The notes beneath the pieces were generated by a model. That model saw only the letters and a program-made list of their open reading frames with translations, was not told where the DNA came from and ran no database searches. Shown here one piece after another: positions 29,929-37,338 of a stretch of 64,000 nucleotides of DNA. Position 1 is the stretch's first letter. Every line of letters starts with the position of its first letter. Made by a program: the position numbers and the translations under genes. The DNA comes from Candidatus Competibacteraceae bacterium (GTDB lineage Bacteria > Pseudomonadota > Gammaproteobacteria > Competibacterales > Competibacteraceae): NCBI GenBank assembly GCA_016712625.1, contig JADJQQ010000004.1, forward strand, positions 186,001 to 250,000, read 5' to 3'.

Positions 29929-30747
29929 TCACGGCCGTAGCCCTTCGATCAAGGGCACCTCAAAGCATTTTTCATGCATGATGGGGCCGTGGCCGAAATA
30001 ACCCTCCTCACCGAACAACTCGCCATGATCAGCGGTGACGATGAAATAGGTGTGCGGCGGACACTTCGCATACAATTCGCCCAACAGGCGATCCACATGC
30101 TCGACGCAATGGATCTGCTGGCGGTGCAACCGCGCCATCTCTTCGGCCGGAAAGAAATCTTGTCCCTCTGTCGTCGGTGTTTTCGAATGGCCACTCAAGT
30201 CCTTCAGCACGCCGTGCACCCCCGAAATATGCGGTAGATCAGAACCAGCCAACATATAAGGGTAATGCGTTTCGCCCAGATTGAGAAAATAGAAACGGGT
30301 TTGCGGCGCGGGAAAGGCGATTTCGCGCACCATGCCGGCAAAATCGTTGTGATTTTCCATCAAGCGGTAATCGTCGAAATCCCGATTGAGCAGGGTATAG
30401 GGATTCAATACCGGCAGCGACATCCGGGCGATGGTTTCATAACCGTAGCCTTGCAACACTTTCGGCAACGACAGCTCCGGCACGAAAGTCTTGAACGAGA
30501 GTCCGGGAATGCCGAGCCGGTCTACCCAACGCTTGAACTCGCTCTTGTAAACCTCGGAGGCAAACACGCCGCGAGGGCTGGTGTGGGGCAACATGCCCAT
30601 CAACATGGCATAATGCGATGGCGAGGTCCAAGAGGCATAGCTGTAGCGGCGTTCGATCGAGCCGAGGCGGTCGATATTGGGAGTATCCGCCATCAGGCAG
30701 CTGTCGTAGCGACAGCTATCCATGACGATATAGATCAGATGATTCAT
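29929..30747 (-). CDS. sulfatase/alkaline-phosphatase-superfamily hydrolase
   Basis: Compact (272-residue) member of the sulfatase/phosphoglycerol-transferase branch of the alkaline phosphatase superfamily. It opens with IYIVMDSCRYDS, where the first Asp is a metal ligand. The nucleophile region reads SYASWTSPSHYAMLMG, with Ser/Thr where true sulfatases have a Cys or Ser in CxPxR, so formylglycine maturation is not expected. The late metal site FIVTADHGELFGEEG is intact, followed by GHGPIMHEKCFEVPLI. No membrane segment is visible. It follows the TPR gene by a few bases and precedes sulfotransferase copy 4. It could hydrolyse a sulfate or phosphate ester, opposing the sulfotransferases; this is inference. 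Confidence 0.82.
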   Translation of the reverse strand: MNHLIYIVMDSCRYDSCLMADTPNIDRLGSIERRYSYASWTSPSHYAMLMGMLPHTSPRGVFASEVYKSEFKRWVDRLGIPGLSFKTFVPELSLPKVLQGYGYETIARMSLPVLNPYTLLNRDFDDYRLMENHNDFAGMVREIAFPAPQTRFYFLNLGETHYPYMLAGSDLPHISGVHGVLKDLSGHSKTPTTEGQDFFPAEEMARLHRQQIHCVEHVDRLLGELYAKCPPHTYFIVTADHGELFGEEGYFGHGPIMHEKCFEVPLIEGLRP

Positions 30748-30773
30748 ACGTGGGCGTCGCACTGGCGGCGCAT

Positions 30774-31925
30774 TCAGCGCCCGTCGCGACGCTGTTTGCG
30801 GTTCTGACGAATGCGCTGAGTTTCCTCGGCAACGTGGTCTGCAACGGAAGGTTGCAATACTTCAGCCAACTCTTCCCAGTCGGCTCGCTCGCCGCTGGCG
30901 GACAATTCCTGTTTCAGTTCCTCCAACAACTGTTCGTTATCGGGCAGATGCAGCACCGTAGCGCGATACTCCTCGACCGCCAGCCTGAATTGCTTGCGTT
31001 GTAGATGAATATCTCCCAACAATTTATGCACCAGCGAAGCGGTTTCACCATTCTGGGGCAACGCCTGGACATGCTGTTCCGCTTCCTGCAACTTGCCGTT
31101 GGCCAGTAAAGCCTCGACCAGGCTCAAGCGGATGGCGGTTCGACCGGGATTGAACGGCAAGGCGGCTTGCAAGGCAGCCTCGGCCACGGGGTATAATTCC
31201 AATTCCAGCGCCGCGCGACCCAATTGCACCAGGCTGGCGCCTTGCTCCAACGAATGGGATACCCCAGCCTGCAAGACGCGCTCGGCTTCAGCACGATCAT
31301 TTTCAGCAACCAACAATTTCGCCAGCAGACTAACGGCGCGGACATGGCCGGGATCGATCTCCAGCGCCAACCGCAATTCAGCGACCGCCGCGCCAGCCCG
31401 TCCCTGTTCGCGATGGATTTCCGCCAGCAACAATCGCGGCAACACCTTTCGAGGGTTATAGCGCAGCGCGGTTTGCAACTGCCCTAGCGCCTCTTCATAA
31501 CGCTGTTGGCGCAATAGCGCTTGACCGAGCCCCACCAGAGCCTTCACTGATTTTGGATCCAAATTGACCGCATTCTGAAAGGCCATTATAGCCTGCTCAA
31601 AATGATCCAATCCGATCAGAGCCTGCCCCTCCAACACATAGGCCTTCGGCTGCAAAGGATCGAGTTTTCGGGCTTCGACAAAATGGCTCATCGCTTCTTC
31701 TGGCTGACCCTCCCGCAGCAGCACCAGACCCAACCCCAGATGGGCGCCCACGGATTTGGCGTTGCTGGCCAATAGCGCTTGGAATATGAGCCGGGCTTCG
31801 TCGTGGCGTTCTTCGCGAAACAGGGAACGCCCCTTTCGCAACTGCTCGCGCTCGTCTTTAACTTCATTCACCGGAAGTTCGTCGGGTCCCAGTTTTTTTA
31901 CCGTAGGCTTCCACTTATTGCTCAT
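30774..31925 (-). CDS. tetratricopeptide (TPR) repeat protein
   Basis: 383 residues with about nine TPR units, for example EARLIFQALLASNAKSVGAH, QAIMAFQNAVNLDPKSVKAL and EALGQLQTALRYNPRKVLPR. Repeats span about residues 35-345, flanked by charged ends (start KKLGPDELPVNEVKDERE, end QRIRQNRKQRRDGR). There is no signal peptide or membrane segment, so a cytosolic assembly or scaffold protein is expected. It is the first well-supported gene of the minus-strand operon that continues through the sulfatase-like gene, sulfotransferase copy 4, two small helical genes, the two PKS genes and the M50/HlyD fusion. Confidence 0.88.
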   Translation of the reverse strand: MSNKWKPTVKKLGPDELPVNEVKDEREQLRKGRSLFREERHDEARLIFQALLASNAKSVGAHLGLGLVLLREGQPEEAMSHFVEARKLDPLQPKAYVLEGQALIGLDHFEQAIMAFQNAVNLDPKSVKALVGLGQALLRQQRYEEALGQLQTALRYNPRKVLPRLLLAEIHREQGRAGAAVAELRLALEIDPGHVRAVSLLAKLLVAENDRAEAERVLQAGVSHSLEQGASLVQLGRAALELELYPVAEAALQAALPFNPGRTAIRLSLVEALLANGKLQEAEQHVQALPQNGETASLVHKLLGDIHLQRKQFRLAVEEYRATVLHLPDNEQLLEELKQELSASGERADWEELAEVLQPSVADHVAEETQRIRQNRKQRRDGR

Positions 31926-31937
31926 ACCCTCACCTCA

Positions 31938-32123
31938 TCAAAAACGAGCGCCGCCCAACCAACAGACCCGAACTCTCCATTTCGGCAATTGCTCAAAGCC
32001 AGCGAGATCGGGTGGATCGTAATGTTCATGAAACATAAAATCGACATCGGATGAAAAGGCCGCCCGCCAGTTTCCAACACTCGCCTCAAGCAAACTCCCG
32101 GACACCAAAACAGCGATGGACAT
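31938..32123 (-). CDS. possible small secreted protein before the TPR gene
   Basis: A 61-codon frame from ATG 32123 ends 12 bases before the TPR start. It begins with a short hydrophobic stretch (MSIAVLVSGSLLEASVG) and continues into an aromatic-rich part (FMFHEHYDPPDLAGFEQLPK). The composition looks protein-like and the spacing suits an operon. There is no clear ribosome binding site and I know no family. It could equally be the decayed 3' end of a longer gene or untranslated leader. Confidence 0.3.
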   Translation of the reverse strand: MSIAVLVSGSLLEASVGNWRAAFSSDVDFMFHEHYDPPDLAGFEQLPKWRVRVCWLGGARF

Positions 32124-32628
32124 GGGCAAGATCCGAAAAATAAACAATCGCTTAAAGGTTTTTGTCTTATAGATATCAGCGCTTTCCTAACATTCGGGCG
32201 AGAATCAGCGCATCAATCTTAAGCCCTCTCGAATCTCCTCGCCGGATTCCGAGCAGCCACCGCCAAACCAAGGCAAAAATTGAGCCGCATCAAAACGCAA
32301 AGTGGACACTATTAACGCAGACAATGATTTATCATAACAACCTGAACTTTGGCTGTACAAATACCTCTTTGGATGACGATTTAGCATTTTTGTTCGGCGA
32401 TAGCTCACAATGGAGTCATTAGTATCGTTCCACAAATTTGAAATAAATCCCAGGTTCTTAAAAATACTCAATCTTACTTTCCAATAATTTGTTAATTTTA
32501 TGATAAGTAACCAAGTAACTCCTTATCAGCGCACTGAAAAAACTCAACACTTACCAAGAACCGGTCAATAATCAGGCGGACGCTTCCGCATGACCCAGTT
32601 GCGATTCAGACTAATCCTTAGCGAAAAA
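32124..32628. other. AT-richer divergent region between the PKS operon and the ACP gene
   Basis: About 500 bases of lower GC than the flanks, between the divergent minus-strand PKS operon and the plus-strand ACP gene. It must contain the operon promoter and probably the ACP promoter. Short open frames on both strands here show no protein-like composition that I trust. I see no clear palindromic operator and no convincing promoter hexamers. Confidence 0.4.
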
Positions 32629-32955
32629 ATGACTACTCCGCTCTCGTCAGCCATGCAAGACATCCAATCCCGCCTCATCCAATTACTGAATGACATGATC
32701 CATGAATGGGATATTGAATTATTGGAGCCGGTCGGGGTTGAAACCCGTCTGATCGAAGATCTTGGCTTTGAATCCGTCGATTTAATGCAATTGATCGTCG
32801 CCATGGAGCAGGCGTTTGGAGTGCGCGGTCTGCCCTACGACCAAGTACTGATGCAGGATGGTGGCTACATCATCGAAATTACCGTTCGTCAACTTGCTGA
32901 ATTTTTGTATCGTTTCGCCCCCATCCAGCCATCAAGCCACGCTTTATCCCGCTAA
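32629..32955 (+). CDS. discrete acyl carrier protein
   Basis: Acyl carrier protein of 108 residues. The phosphopantetheine attachment motif is LIEDLGFESVDLMQLIVAME, with Ser as the attachment residue and Asp-Leu after it as in stand-alone ACPs. The C-terminal helix EITVRQLAEFLYRF matches the fourth ACP helix. The ATG at 32629 is preferred because the domain starts soon after. An in-frame ATG at 32590 is possible but has no better ribosome binding site. It lies at the head of the divergent PKS operon. It may serve the KS-AT subunit, which lacks an ACP. That pairing is inference. Confidence 0.82.
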   Translation: MTTPLSSAMQDIQSRLIQLLNDMIHEWDIELLEPVGVETRLIEDLGFESVDLMQLIVAMEQAFGVRGLPYDQVLMQDGGYIIEITVRQLAEFLYRFAPIQPSSHALSR

Positions 32956-32983
32956 CTGCCTCAAGGCGTTTATAAAGCTCTTT

Positions 32984-33012
32984 TTGACATTTCGCAGGAA
33001 AATTAAGATAAT
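32984..33012 (+). promoter_or_regulatory. strong sigma-70-type promoter for the candidate RNA
   Basis: TTGACA at 32984-32989, a 17-base spacer, then GATAAT at 33007-33012: a perfect -35 and a one-mismatch -10 at optimal spacing. It lies between the ACP stop and the hairpin-rich stretch before rtcB. The expected start of transcription is near 33019. Confidence 0.72.
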
Positions 33013-33018
33013 TTCGCC

Positions 33019-33210
33019 TCGAATCTGATACTTCGCCCGGTAGCGCATTGCTACCCCGCCACGTGGAGGGAATTTATGCTGAAACCAGAATACGACGCTA
33101 CGTAACAATACCTTCCGGGCGATTTTCGGAAGGCTCTGGTTGTCTTCCGGATCCGCTTCTTCCTCCCAATGTGGAAAGCCCTGGATGACGCCCGTCATCC
33201 AGGGTTTTTT
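33019..33210 (+). ncRNA. candidate structured non-coding RNA (~190 nt) upstream of rtcB
   Basis: The transcript from the strong promoter to the terminator contains no convincing reading frame but much pairing. A 5' hairpin pairs GGTAGC at 33039-33044 with GCTACC at 33050-33055. A long-range rod pairs CCAC 33059-33062 with GTGG 33171-33174, then GGAGGGA 33065-33071 with TCCTCC 33161-33166 plus the preceding T. An inner stem pairs AACCAGA 33083-33089 with TCTGGTT 33135-33141. An apical hairpin pairs CCTTCCG 33111-33117 with CGGAAGG 33127-33133. The last element is an intrinsic terminator. Length and rod shape recall 6S-type RNAs, but the separate 5' hairpin is not canonical and I cannot assign a family. 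It could also act as an attenuating leader for rtcB. Confidence 0.6.
33179..33210 (+). terminator. intrinsic terminator ahead of rtcB
   Basis: A perfect 11-bp stem (CCCTGGATGAC 33179-33189, GTCATCCAGGG 33194-33204) with a four-base loop, followed by six T (33205-33210). It ends about 45 bases before the rtcB ATG. It would stop the candidate RNA and any read-through from the ACP gene, or attenuate rtcB. Confidence 0.88.
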
Positions 33211-33255
33211 GTTGGGAAGCTGATCCCGTCTCCTTTAATTAATGAGCAGCCCATC

Positions 33256-34455
33256 ATGCCTATTCAACGAATTATCACCAAGGGCAAAGTACCGGTCAAA
33301 ATCTACACTGACGACGTAGACCCGCAAGCCTTGACCCAGTTGACTAACATCGCGCAACTGCCGTTCATCCACAGCCATGTGGCGGCCATGCCGGATGTTC
33401 ACGTCGGCATCGGAGCAACCGTGGGCGCTGTTATCCCGACCAAAGGTGCCATCATTCCGGCAGCCGTCGGGGTGGATATTGGTTGCGGGATGAACGCGGT
33501 GCGGCTCAGCCTCAAAGCCAGCCAGCTGCCGGATAATTTGCGGCCGTTGCGCGCCGCGGTGGAAGCGGTGGTGCCGGTCGGTTTCGCGATGCACCAGGAT
33601 AAACCGGGTGTGCCGGCCTCAGCCGTGCGCGGCCTCGATGGTGGCTTGGATCGTGTCGTCGGCAAACATCCCGGCATCCTCAAGATGCAAAAGCATGTCG
33701 AGCGAATTTGGGCGCAACAGCTGGGCACGCTGGGCGGCGGCAATCACTTCATCGAGATTTGTCTGGATGAAAACCAAAATGTCTGGGTGATGCTGCATTC
33801 CGGCAGTCGCGGCATTGGTAACATCATCGGTCGTTACTTTATCGACCTGGCGCGAAAGGACATGGGTAAGCATCTCAGCAATCTGCCCGACCGCGATCTG
33901 GCCTACTTTGAGGAAGGCGCGGAACACTTCAAAGACTATGTGGAAGCAGTGAGTTGGGCGCAAGACTACGCGATGGTGAACCGCCGCGAGATGATGCGGT
34001 TGATCCTGGACGCTTTGAGCCGGCAGATGACGCCCTTCACGCTGACTCAGGAAGCAATCAATTGCCACCATAACTACGTGGCGGTGGAACAGCACTTCGG
34101 GGAAAAGTTGTACGTGACCCGCAAGGGCGCGATCCGCGCCGGCGAAGGTGATTTAGGAATTATCCCCGGCAGCATGGGGGCAAAATCCTACATCGTCCGC
34201 GGCAAGGGCGAACCGCAATCGTTCTGCTCCTGCTCGCACGGGGCGGGACGGCGGCTAAGTCGGGGCAAGGCGAAAAAAGCCTTCGATCCTCAAGACCTGA
34301 TCGCCCAAACCGCCGGCGTGGAATGCCGTAAGGACGCCGGGGTGCTCGACGAGATTCCGGGCGCCTACAAGGACATCGACGCTGTAATGGCCCACCAGGC
34401 GGATTTGGTGGCGGTGGTGCATACCTTGAAGCAAGTGGTCTGCGTCAAGGGTTGA
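33256..34455 (+). CDS. rtcB: RNA-splicing ligase RtcB
   Basis: GTP- and Mn-dependent RNA ligase joining 2',3'-cyclic phosphate or 3'-phosphate ends to 5'-OH ends, in tRNA or rRNA repair. The product is 399 residues, normal for the bacterial family. Metal and guanylation residues are visible: GVDIGCGMNAVRL (Cys ligand), LGTLGGGNHFIEI, MLHSGSRGIGN, INCHHNYVAVE and FCSCSHGAGRRLSRGKAK, which holds the His that carries GMP. The ATG at 33256 matches the family start (MPIQRIITKGKVPVKI); the upstream extension runs through the terminator and is rejected. No rtcA, rtcR or archease gene is adjacent. Confidence 0.95.
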   Translation: MPIQRIITKGKVPVKIYTDDVDPQALTQLTNIAQLPFIHSHVAAMPDVHVGIGATVGAVIPTKGAIIPAAVGVDIGCGMNAVRLSLKASQLPDNLRPLRAAVEAVVPVGFAMHQDKPGVPASAVRGLDGGLDRVVGKHPGILKMQKHVERIWAQQLGTLGGGNHFIEICLDENQNVWVMLHSGSRGIGNIIGRYFIDLARKDMGKHLSNLPDRDLAYFEEGAEHFKDYVEAVSWAQDYAMVNRREMMRLILDALSRQMTPFTLTQEAINCHHNYVAVEQHFGEKLYVTRKGAIRAGEGDLGIIPGSMGAKSYIVRGKGEPQSFCSCSHGAGRRLSRGKAKKAFDPQDLIAQTAGVECRKDAGVLDEIPGAYKDIDAVMAHQADLVAVVHTLKQVVCVKG

Positions 34456-34524
34456 AATACGTCCCAAACCAGCAACTCCCTTTCGCGGATGCCGCGGTGA
34501 GGGAATCAAGAGGAGCCTCGAACC

Positions 34525-34665
34525 ATGCCCCCACGTCGCAACCTCGTTGCCGCCGCGCCGATCCTGCGCAAGGGCGGCGTGCATCAGAAATCGAAAACCG
34601 CCGAGCGGGCCAAGGCCCGCGCCGCGCTGAAACGAGAGGCGGTCGCCTGGCGGCCGCCCCGCTGA
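34525..34665 (+). CDS. small basic protein (46 aa) downstream of rtcB
   Basis: A 47-codon frame starting MPPRRNLVAAAPILRKGGVH and rich in Arg, Lys and Ala. A good ribosome binding site (AGAGGAG) lies nine bases before the ATG. It follows rtcB by 69 bases on the same strand and ends 31 bases before the convergent DUF2782 gene. The pattern Arg-Lys-Gly-Gly-x-His-x-Lys-Ser is one I associate with short conserved gammaproteobacterial proteins of unknown function; I cannot confirm that here. High basicity suggests nucleic-acid binding. Co-expression with rtcB is likely from the spacing. Confidence 0.7.
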   Translation: MPPRRNLVAAAPILRKGGVHQKSKTAERAKARAALKREAVAWRPPR

Positions 34666-34695
34666 TGGCGGCTTGCTGGCTACAACCGACAACCA

Positions 34696-35037
34696 TTACC
34701 ACCGCAGCAAAACCCAAGCTGGGATCAGCATTCCTTCCTGCAAGTCGTTATAGCGGGCTTCCAAATACCCGTCGCCATCGGTGTCCACCAAATAATAGGG
34801 GATGCCCTTGGTCGGCACGACTTTGATCATATAGAGCACACCCCCCGCCCGATACTCCTCAATGCTGCCGCGCGCGCCGAGCCGGCGAATCCGCACTTCG
34901 GGAACTGGCGCGCCTTGAGCGTCCATTTCGGGGGAACCGTCTGGTATAGGCTCCAATCCCGGCGGATCGGATGCCTCCCGCGCCCAACTCAAGTTTGAGC
35001 AAATCAGTAACAGCGGCAACAACAACCGCAAGCGCAT
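34696..35037 (-). CDS. DUF2782 family secreted protein
   Basis: 113-residue protein with a cleavable signal peptide (MRLRLLLPLLLICSNLSWA) and the conserved DUF2782 core: PEVRIRRLGARGSIEEYRAG, then MIKVVPTKGIPYYLVDTDGD and LIPAWVLLRW at the end. The family is found in gammaproteobacteria, typically as a short periplasmic protein of unknown function. No operon partner is evident; the neighbouring genes are rtcB (convergent) and a Mut7-C protein upstream on the same strand. Confidence 0.85.
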   Translation of the reverse strand: MRLRLLLPLLLICSNLSWAREASDPPGLEPIPDGSPEMDAQGAPVPEVRIRRLGARGSIEEYRAGGVLYMIKVVPTKGIPYYLVDTDGDGYLEARYNDLQEGMLIPAWVLLRW

Positions 35038-35106
35038 GGCAAATCCTTTAAGGGTTAACTGATCAATGACGCGATTTAAGCGGCGGTGCGAATTCGCCGG
35101 GGCGAA

Positions 35107-35892
35107 TCATTTCCCAGCACTGGCGATTTGTCCAGTTGCTGGCGCATCGGCTCGTGCTCGCAGGCTCTCGATGAACCGCCGGATGTGCGGGACGTGGCTC
35201 CCTTCCCAATACAGTTGACCGCACGCATCGCATTCCCAGAACTCTTCGACATGATGGCGACTTTCCTGGGGCGGACGTTCCCAAACTTTATTTTTCGCCA
35301 CCGTCGCCAGCAAGCCATTGCAGTGAGTGCAGCGCTGGAACGGTTTGATAGCCTGGTAAAGATCCAGTCGATCCACCACTTCCTCGATCTGTCGGCGCGG
35401 ATGGGTGGCGCGGACGTAGTAGCCGTGAGTAACCACCGCCCGCTTCAATAAATCTCGGTCGCGGGTCAATAAAATGCGCCGTTCCGCGCAGGCCAAGGCC
35501 GCTAGTTCGGCATCGCCATAATCGTTGCGGTACAGCGTATCGAACCCCAGCAAGCGCAGATAGCGCGCCAGCCGGCCCAGATGCACGTCCAGCACGAAGC
35601 GGCTGATGCGTAATGGCCTGGGTCGAACCCGAATCAGCGGTTGAATATCGAACGATTCGAACATGGGATAGACACTGATGTGATCGCCGTCCCGGACGAT
35701 GTGATTGAAACCCACCGACTGGCCGTTGACCAAAATCAAATCAATCTCGGTATGCGGCACCCCAAGAGCTTCGATCATATCCTTGATGGAAGCCCGCCGC
35801 TGAAACTCGTGGATAAAGCAAACCTTGCGCCGCGCGAGGGGGAGAAAATCGTTCAGTTCTTCATAGAACCGCATCTGGCACTTGTTTTTCAA
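35107..35892 (-). CDS. MoaD-like (ubiquitin-fold) plus Mut7-C RNase domain protein
   Basis: 261-residue two-domain protein. Residues of about 7-85 form a ubiquitin/MoaD-like domain (MRFYEELNDFLPLARR, ILVNGQSVGFNHIVRDGDHI). Residues of about 95-245 form a Mut7-C (PIN-like, DUF82) domain: RFVLDVHLGRLARYLRLLGF, ILLTRDRDLLKRAV, and a zinc knuckle made of CTHC and CDACG. The predicted activity is that of an RNase of the PIN-like type, by family. TTG at 35892 has GGAGG 11 bases upstream; the ATG at 35874, right before the conserved FYEELNDFLP, is an equally good start. Confidence 0.88.
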   Translation of the reverse strand: MKNKCQMRFYEELNDFLPLARRKVCFIHEFQRRASIKDMIEALGVPHTEIDLILVNGQSVGFNHIVRDGDHISVYPMFESFDIQPLIRVRPRPLRISRFVLDVHLGRLARYLRLLGFDTLYRNDYGDAELAALACAERRILLTRDRDLLKRAVVTHGYYVRATHPRRQIEEVVDRLDLYQAIKPFQRCTHCNGLLATVAKNKVWERPPQESRHHVEEFWECDACGQLYWEGSHVPHIRRFIESLRARADAPATGQIASAGK

Positions 35893-36115
35893 CAGCTTTC
35901 AGACCTCCGCGCCGCTGGATAATTACCCACGTCTCCCTAGGAATTGTAGTCAAGCAAATGGGGGAAACGTTATTTACAGCACAAAACAGCTCGCTCGAAC
36001 ATCAACCTGGAAAATTCATTGGTATTATTGAAAACACTCCGTGATCTAACGATTATGACGCGGGCACTTCAATCCGGTGACTGATCGAGCACTAAAAATT
36101 ACTGATGGAGCATCC

Positions 36116-37204
36116 ATGGGCATTCCAAAAATCAGCTTTGGGTTATTTGGGGCAATGGCGCTAAGCGCAAATTTCCTGGCTGCCTCGGCGGTCCAGGCGG
36201 GCGACATCGTACTTACCGTGGAAGAACCCGTTTCCAGCAGCGTCTATAGCGGCGTATCTAACTTGCGCGGCTGGGTGGTGGGATCTTCGGGCATCGCCAA
36301 AGTGGAGCTCCATGTGGATGGCGTCTTCCTCACCAACGTCCCTGCCGGCGGGTTTCGCAGCGATGTCGGCCAGCAATATCCAAGCTATCCCAATTCCAAT
36401 AATGCCGGTTTTTCAATGGCCTTCAACTACTCCAATTTGTCGGTCGGCCCTCATCTGATTCGAGTCCGGGCGATAGACCAGGCAGGCGCTTCCCGCGATG
36501 CGTCAGTCAACTTCAATGTCGCGCGCTTCGACAACCCCTATATCGCCGATCCGGCAAAAATCAGCCTGGGCGGGGCCAGTAGCACCCTGGACACCCGGTC
36601 CATCTCTTTAAAAAACGTGAGCGCCGATGGTAAAAACTACGATCTTCGGCTCGATTGGCGCAGCGAGGTTCAGGGATTCGTTATTACCCAGGCAACGCCG
36701 GCGGGTGGGCCGCCAGGAACGAATTACAGCGGCGGTTACCACTCGGTGGTCTCGCAGACCAGCAATAGCTGCGCGTTCCCAGTAAACCAGCAAACCACCA
36801 GTGACCTGCAATTGACGCAAGCAGGTACTCAGTTGACCGGAACGGAAAGCAATACCCTGCCCGTTTCGGGAACGGTGGATTCGTCCGGTAATTTCTCGCT
36901 GTTATCCAACCGGCAAAGCCAGACTTCGGGTAACTGCCGCGGTGAGTCGTATTTCAAATACCAGGGTAGCTTCCCAAGTCAGACAACGGCCATCTCCATT
37001 TACTTTGAATATTTTGGTAGTTGTCCTTATAGTAATTGCACAGCTAACTTTCAGGGGAGCATCAATAAAGTCAATACTCAGGCCAGTCCCCATCAAGCGC
37101 CCCATAACGCTCAATCCCAGCATTGGCGATGGCGTTCAATCCGTGCTGGAAGCGGCCAAAGCGTTTTAAAGACAGCTCAAATTCACTCCTTCTCAATCTA
37201 TTAG
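36116..37204 (+). CDS. secreted protein with an Ig-like domain, unusual C-terminus
   Basis: 362 residues from the ATG at 36116, which has GGAG upstream; the in-frame start at 36077 would put 13 extra residues before the signal peptide. The signal peptide (MGIPKISFGLFGAMALSANF) ends around AVQAG. Residues of about 25-140 look like a bacterial Ig-like fold (SGIAKVELHVDGVFL, GPHLIRVRAIDQAGASRDAS). Residues of about 150-320 are a Ser/Thr/Gly-rich region with paired Cys (NSCAFPV, GNCRGESYF, SCPYSNC). The last 35 residues switch to a His/Gln/Trp-rich stretch unlike the rest, which may reflect a frameshift near 37075. No CTERM sorting motif is present. Function unknown; an extracellular role is likely. 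Confidence 0.7.
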   Translation: MGIPKISFGLFGAMALSANFLAASAVQAGDIVLTVEEPVSSSVYSGVSNLRGWVVGSSGIAKVELHVDGVFLTNVPAGGFRSDVGQQYPSYPNSNNAGFSMAFNYSNLSVGPHLIRVRAIDQAGASRDASVNFNVARFDNPYIADPAKISLGGASSTLDTRSISLKNVSADGKNYDLRLDWRSEVQGFVITQATPAGGPPGTNYSGGYHSVVSQTSNSCAFPVNQQTTSDLQLTQAGTQLTGTESNTLPVSGTVDSSGNFSLLSNRQSQTSGNCRGESYFKYQGSFPSQTTAISIYFEYFGSCPYSNCTANFQGSINKVNTQASPHQAPHNAQSQHWRWRSIRAGSGQSVLKTAQIHSFSIY

Positions 37205-37338
37205 CCTGATCTATACTTTTCATGGCCTCCGCCGCATTAGAGCTGGCAGAGGCTATGCCCTAATCTGGTTTAGCCGATCTCAGTCACAGCTTAGCGAGCT
37301 TCAGAAAATCGCAAACCTTGCCAAAACCACACTATTTC

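Noticed and set aside
32205..32471. 88-codon minus-strand frame in the AT-richer gap
   Set aside because: No ribosome binding site, no recognisable motif, and it lies in an expected promoter region.
32944..33198. 84-codon minus-strand frame over the stretch before rtcB
   Set aside because: It covers both arms of the terminator and the hairpin-rich RNA; the composition is not protein-like and the strong promoter and terminator point the other way.
33169..33255. N-terminal extension of RtcB
   Set aside because: It reads through the terminator stem and adds 29 residues absent from the family; the ATG at 33256 matches the conserved start.
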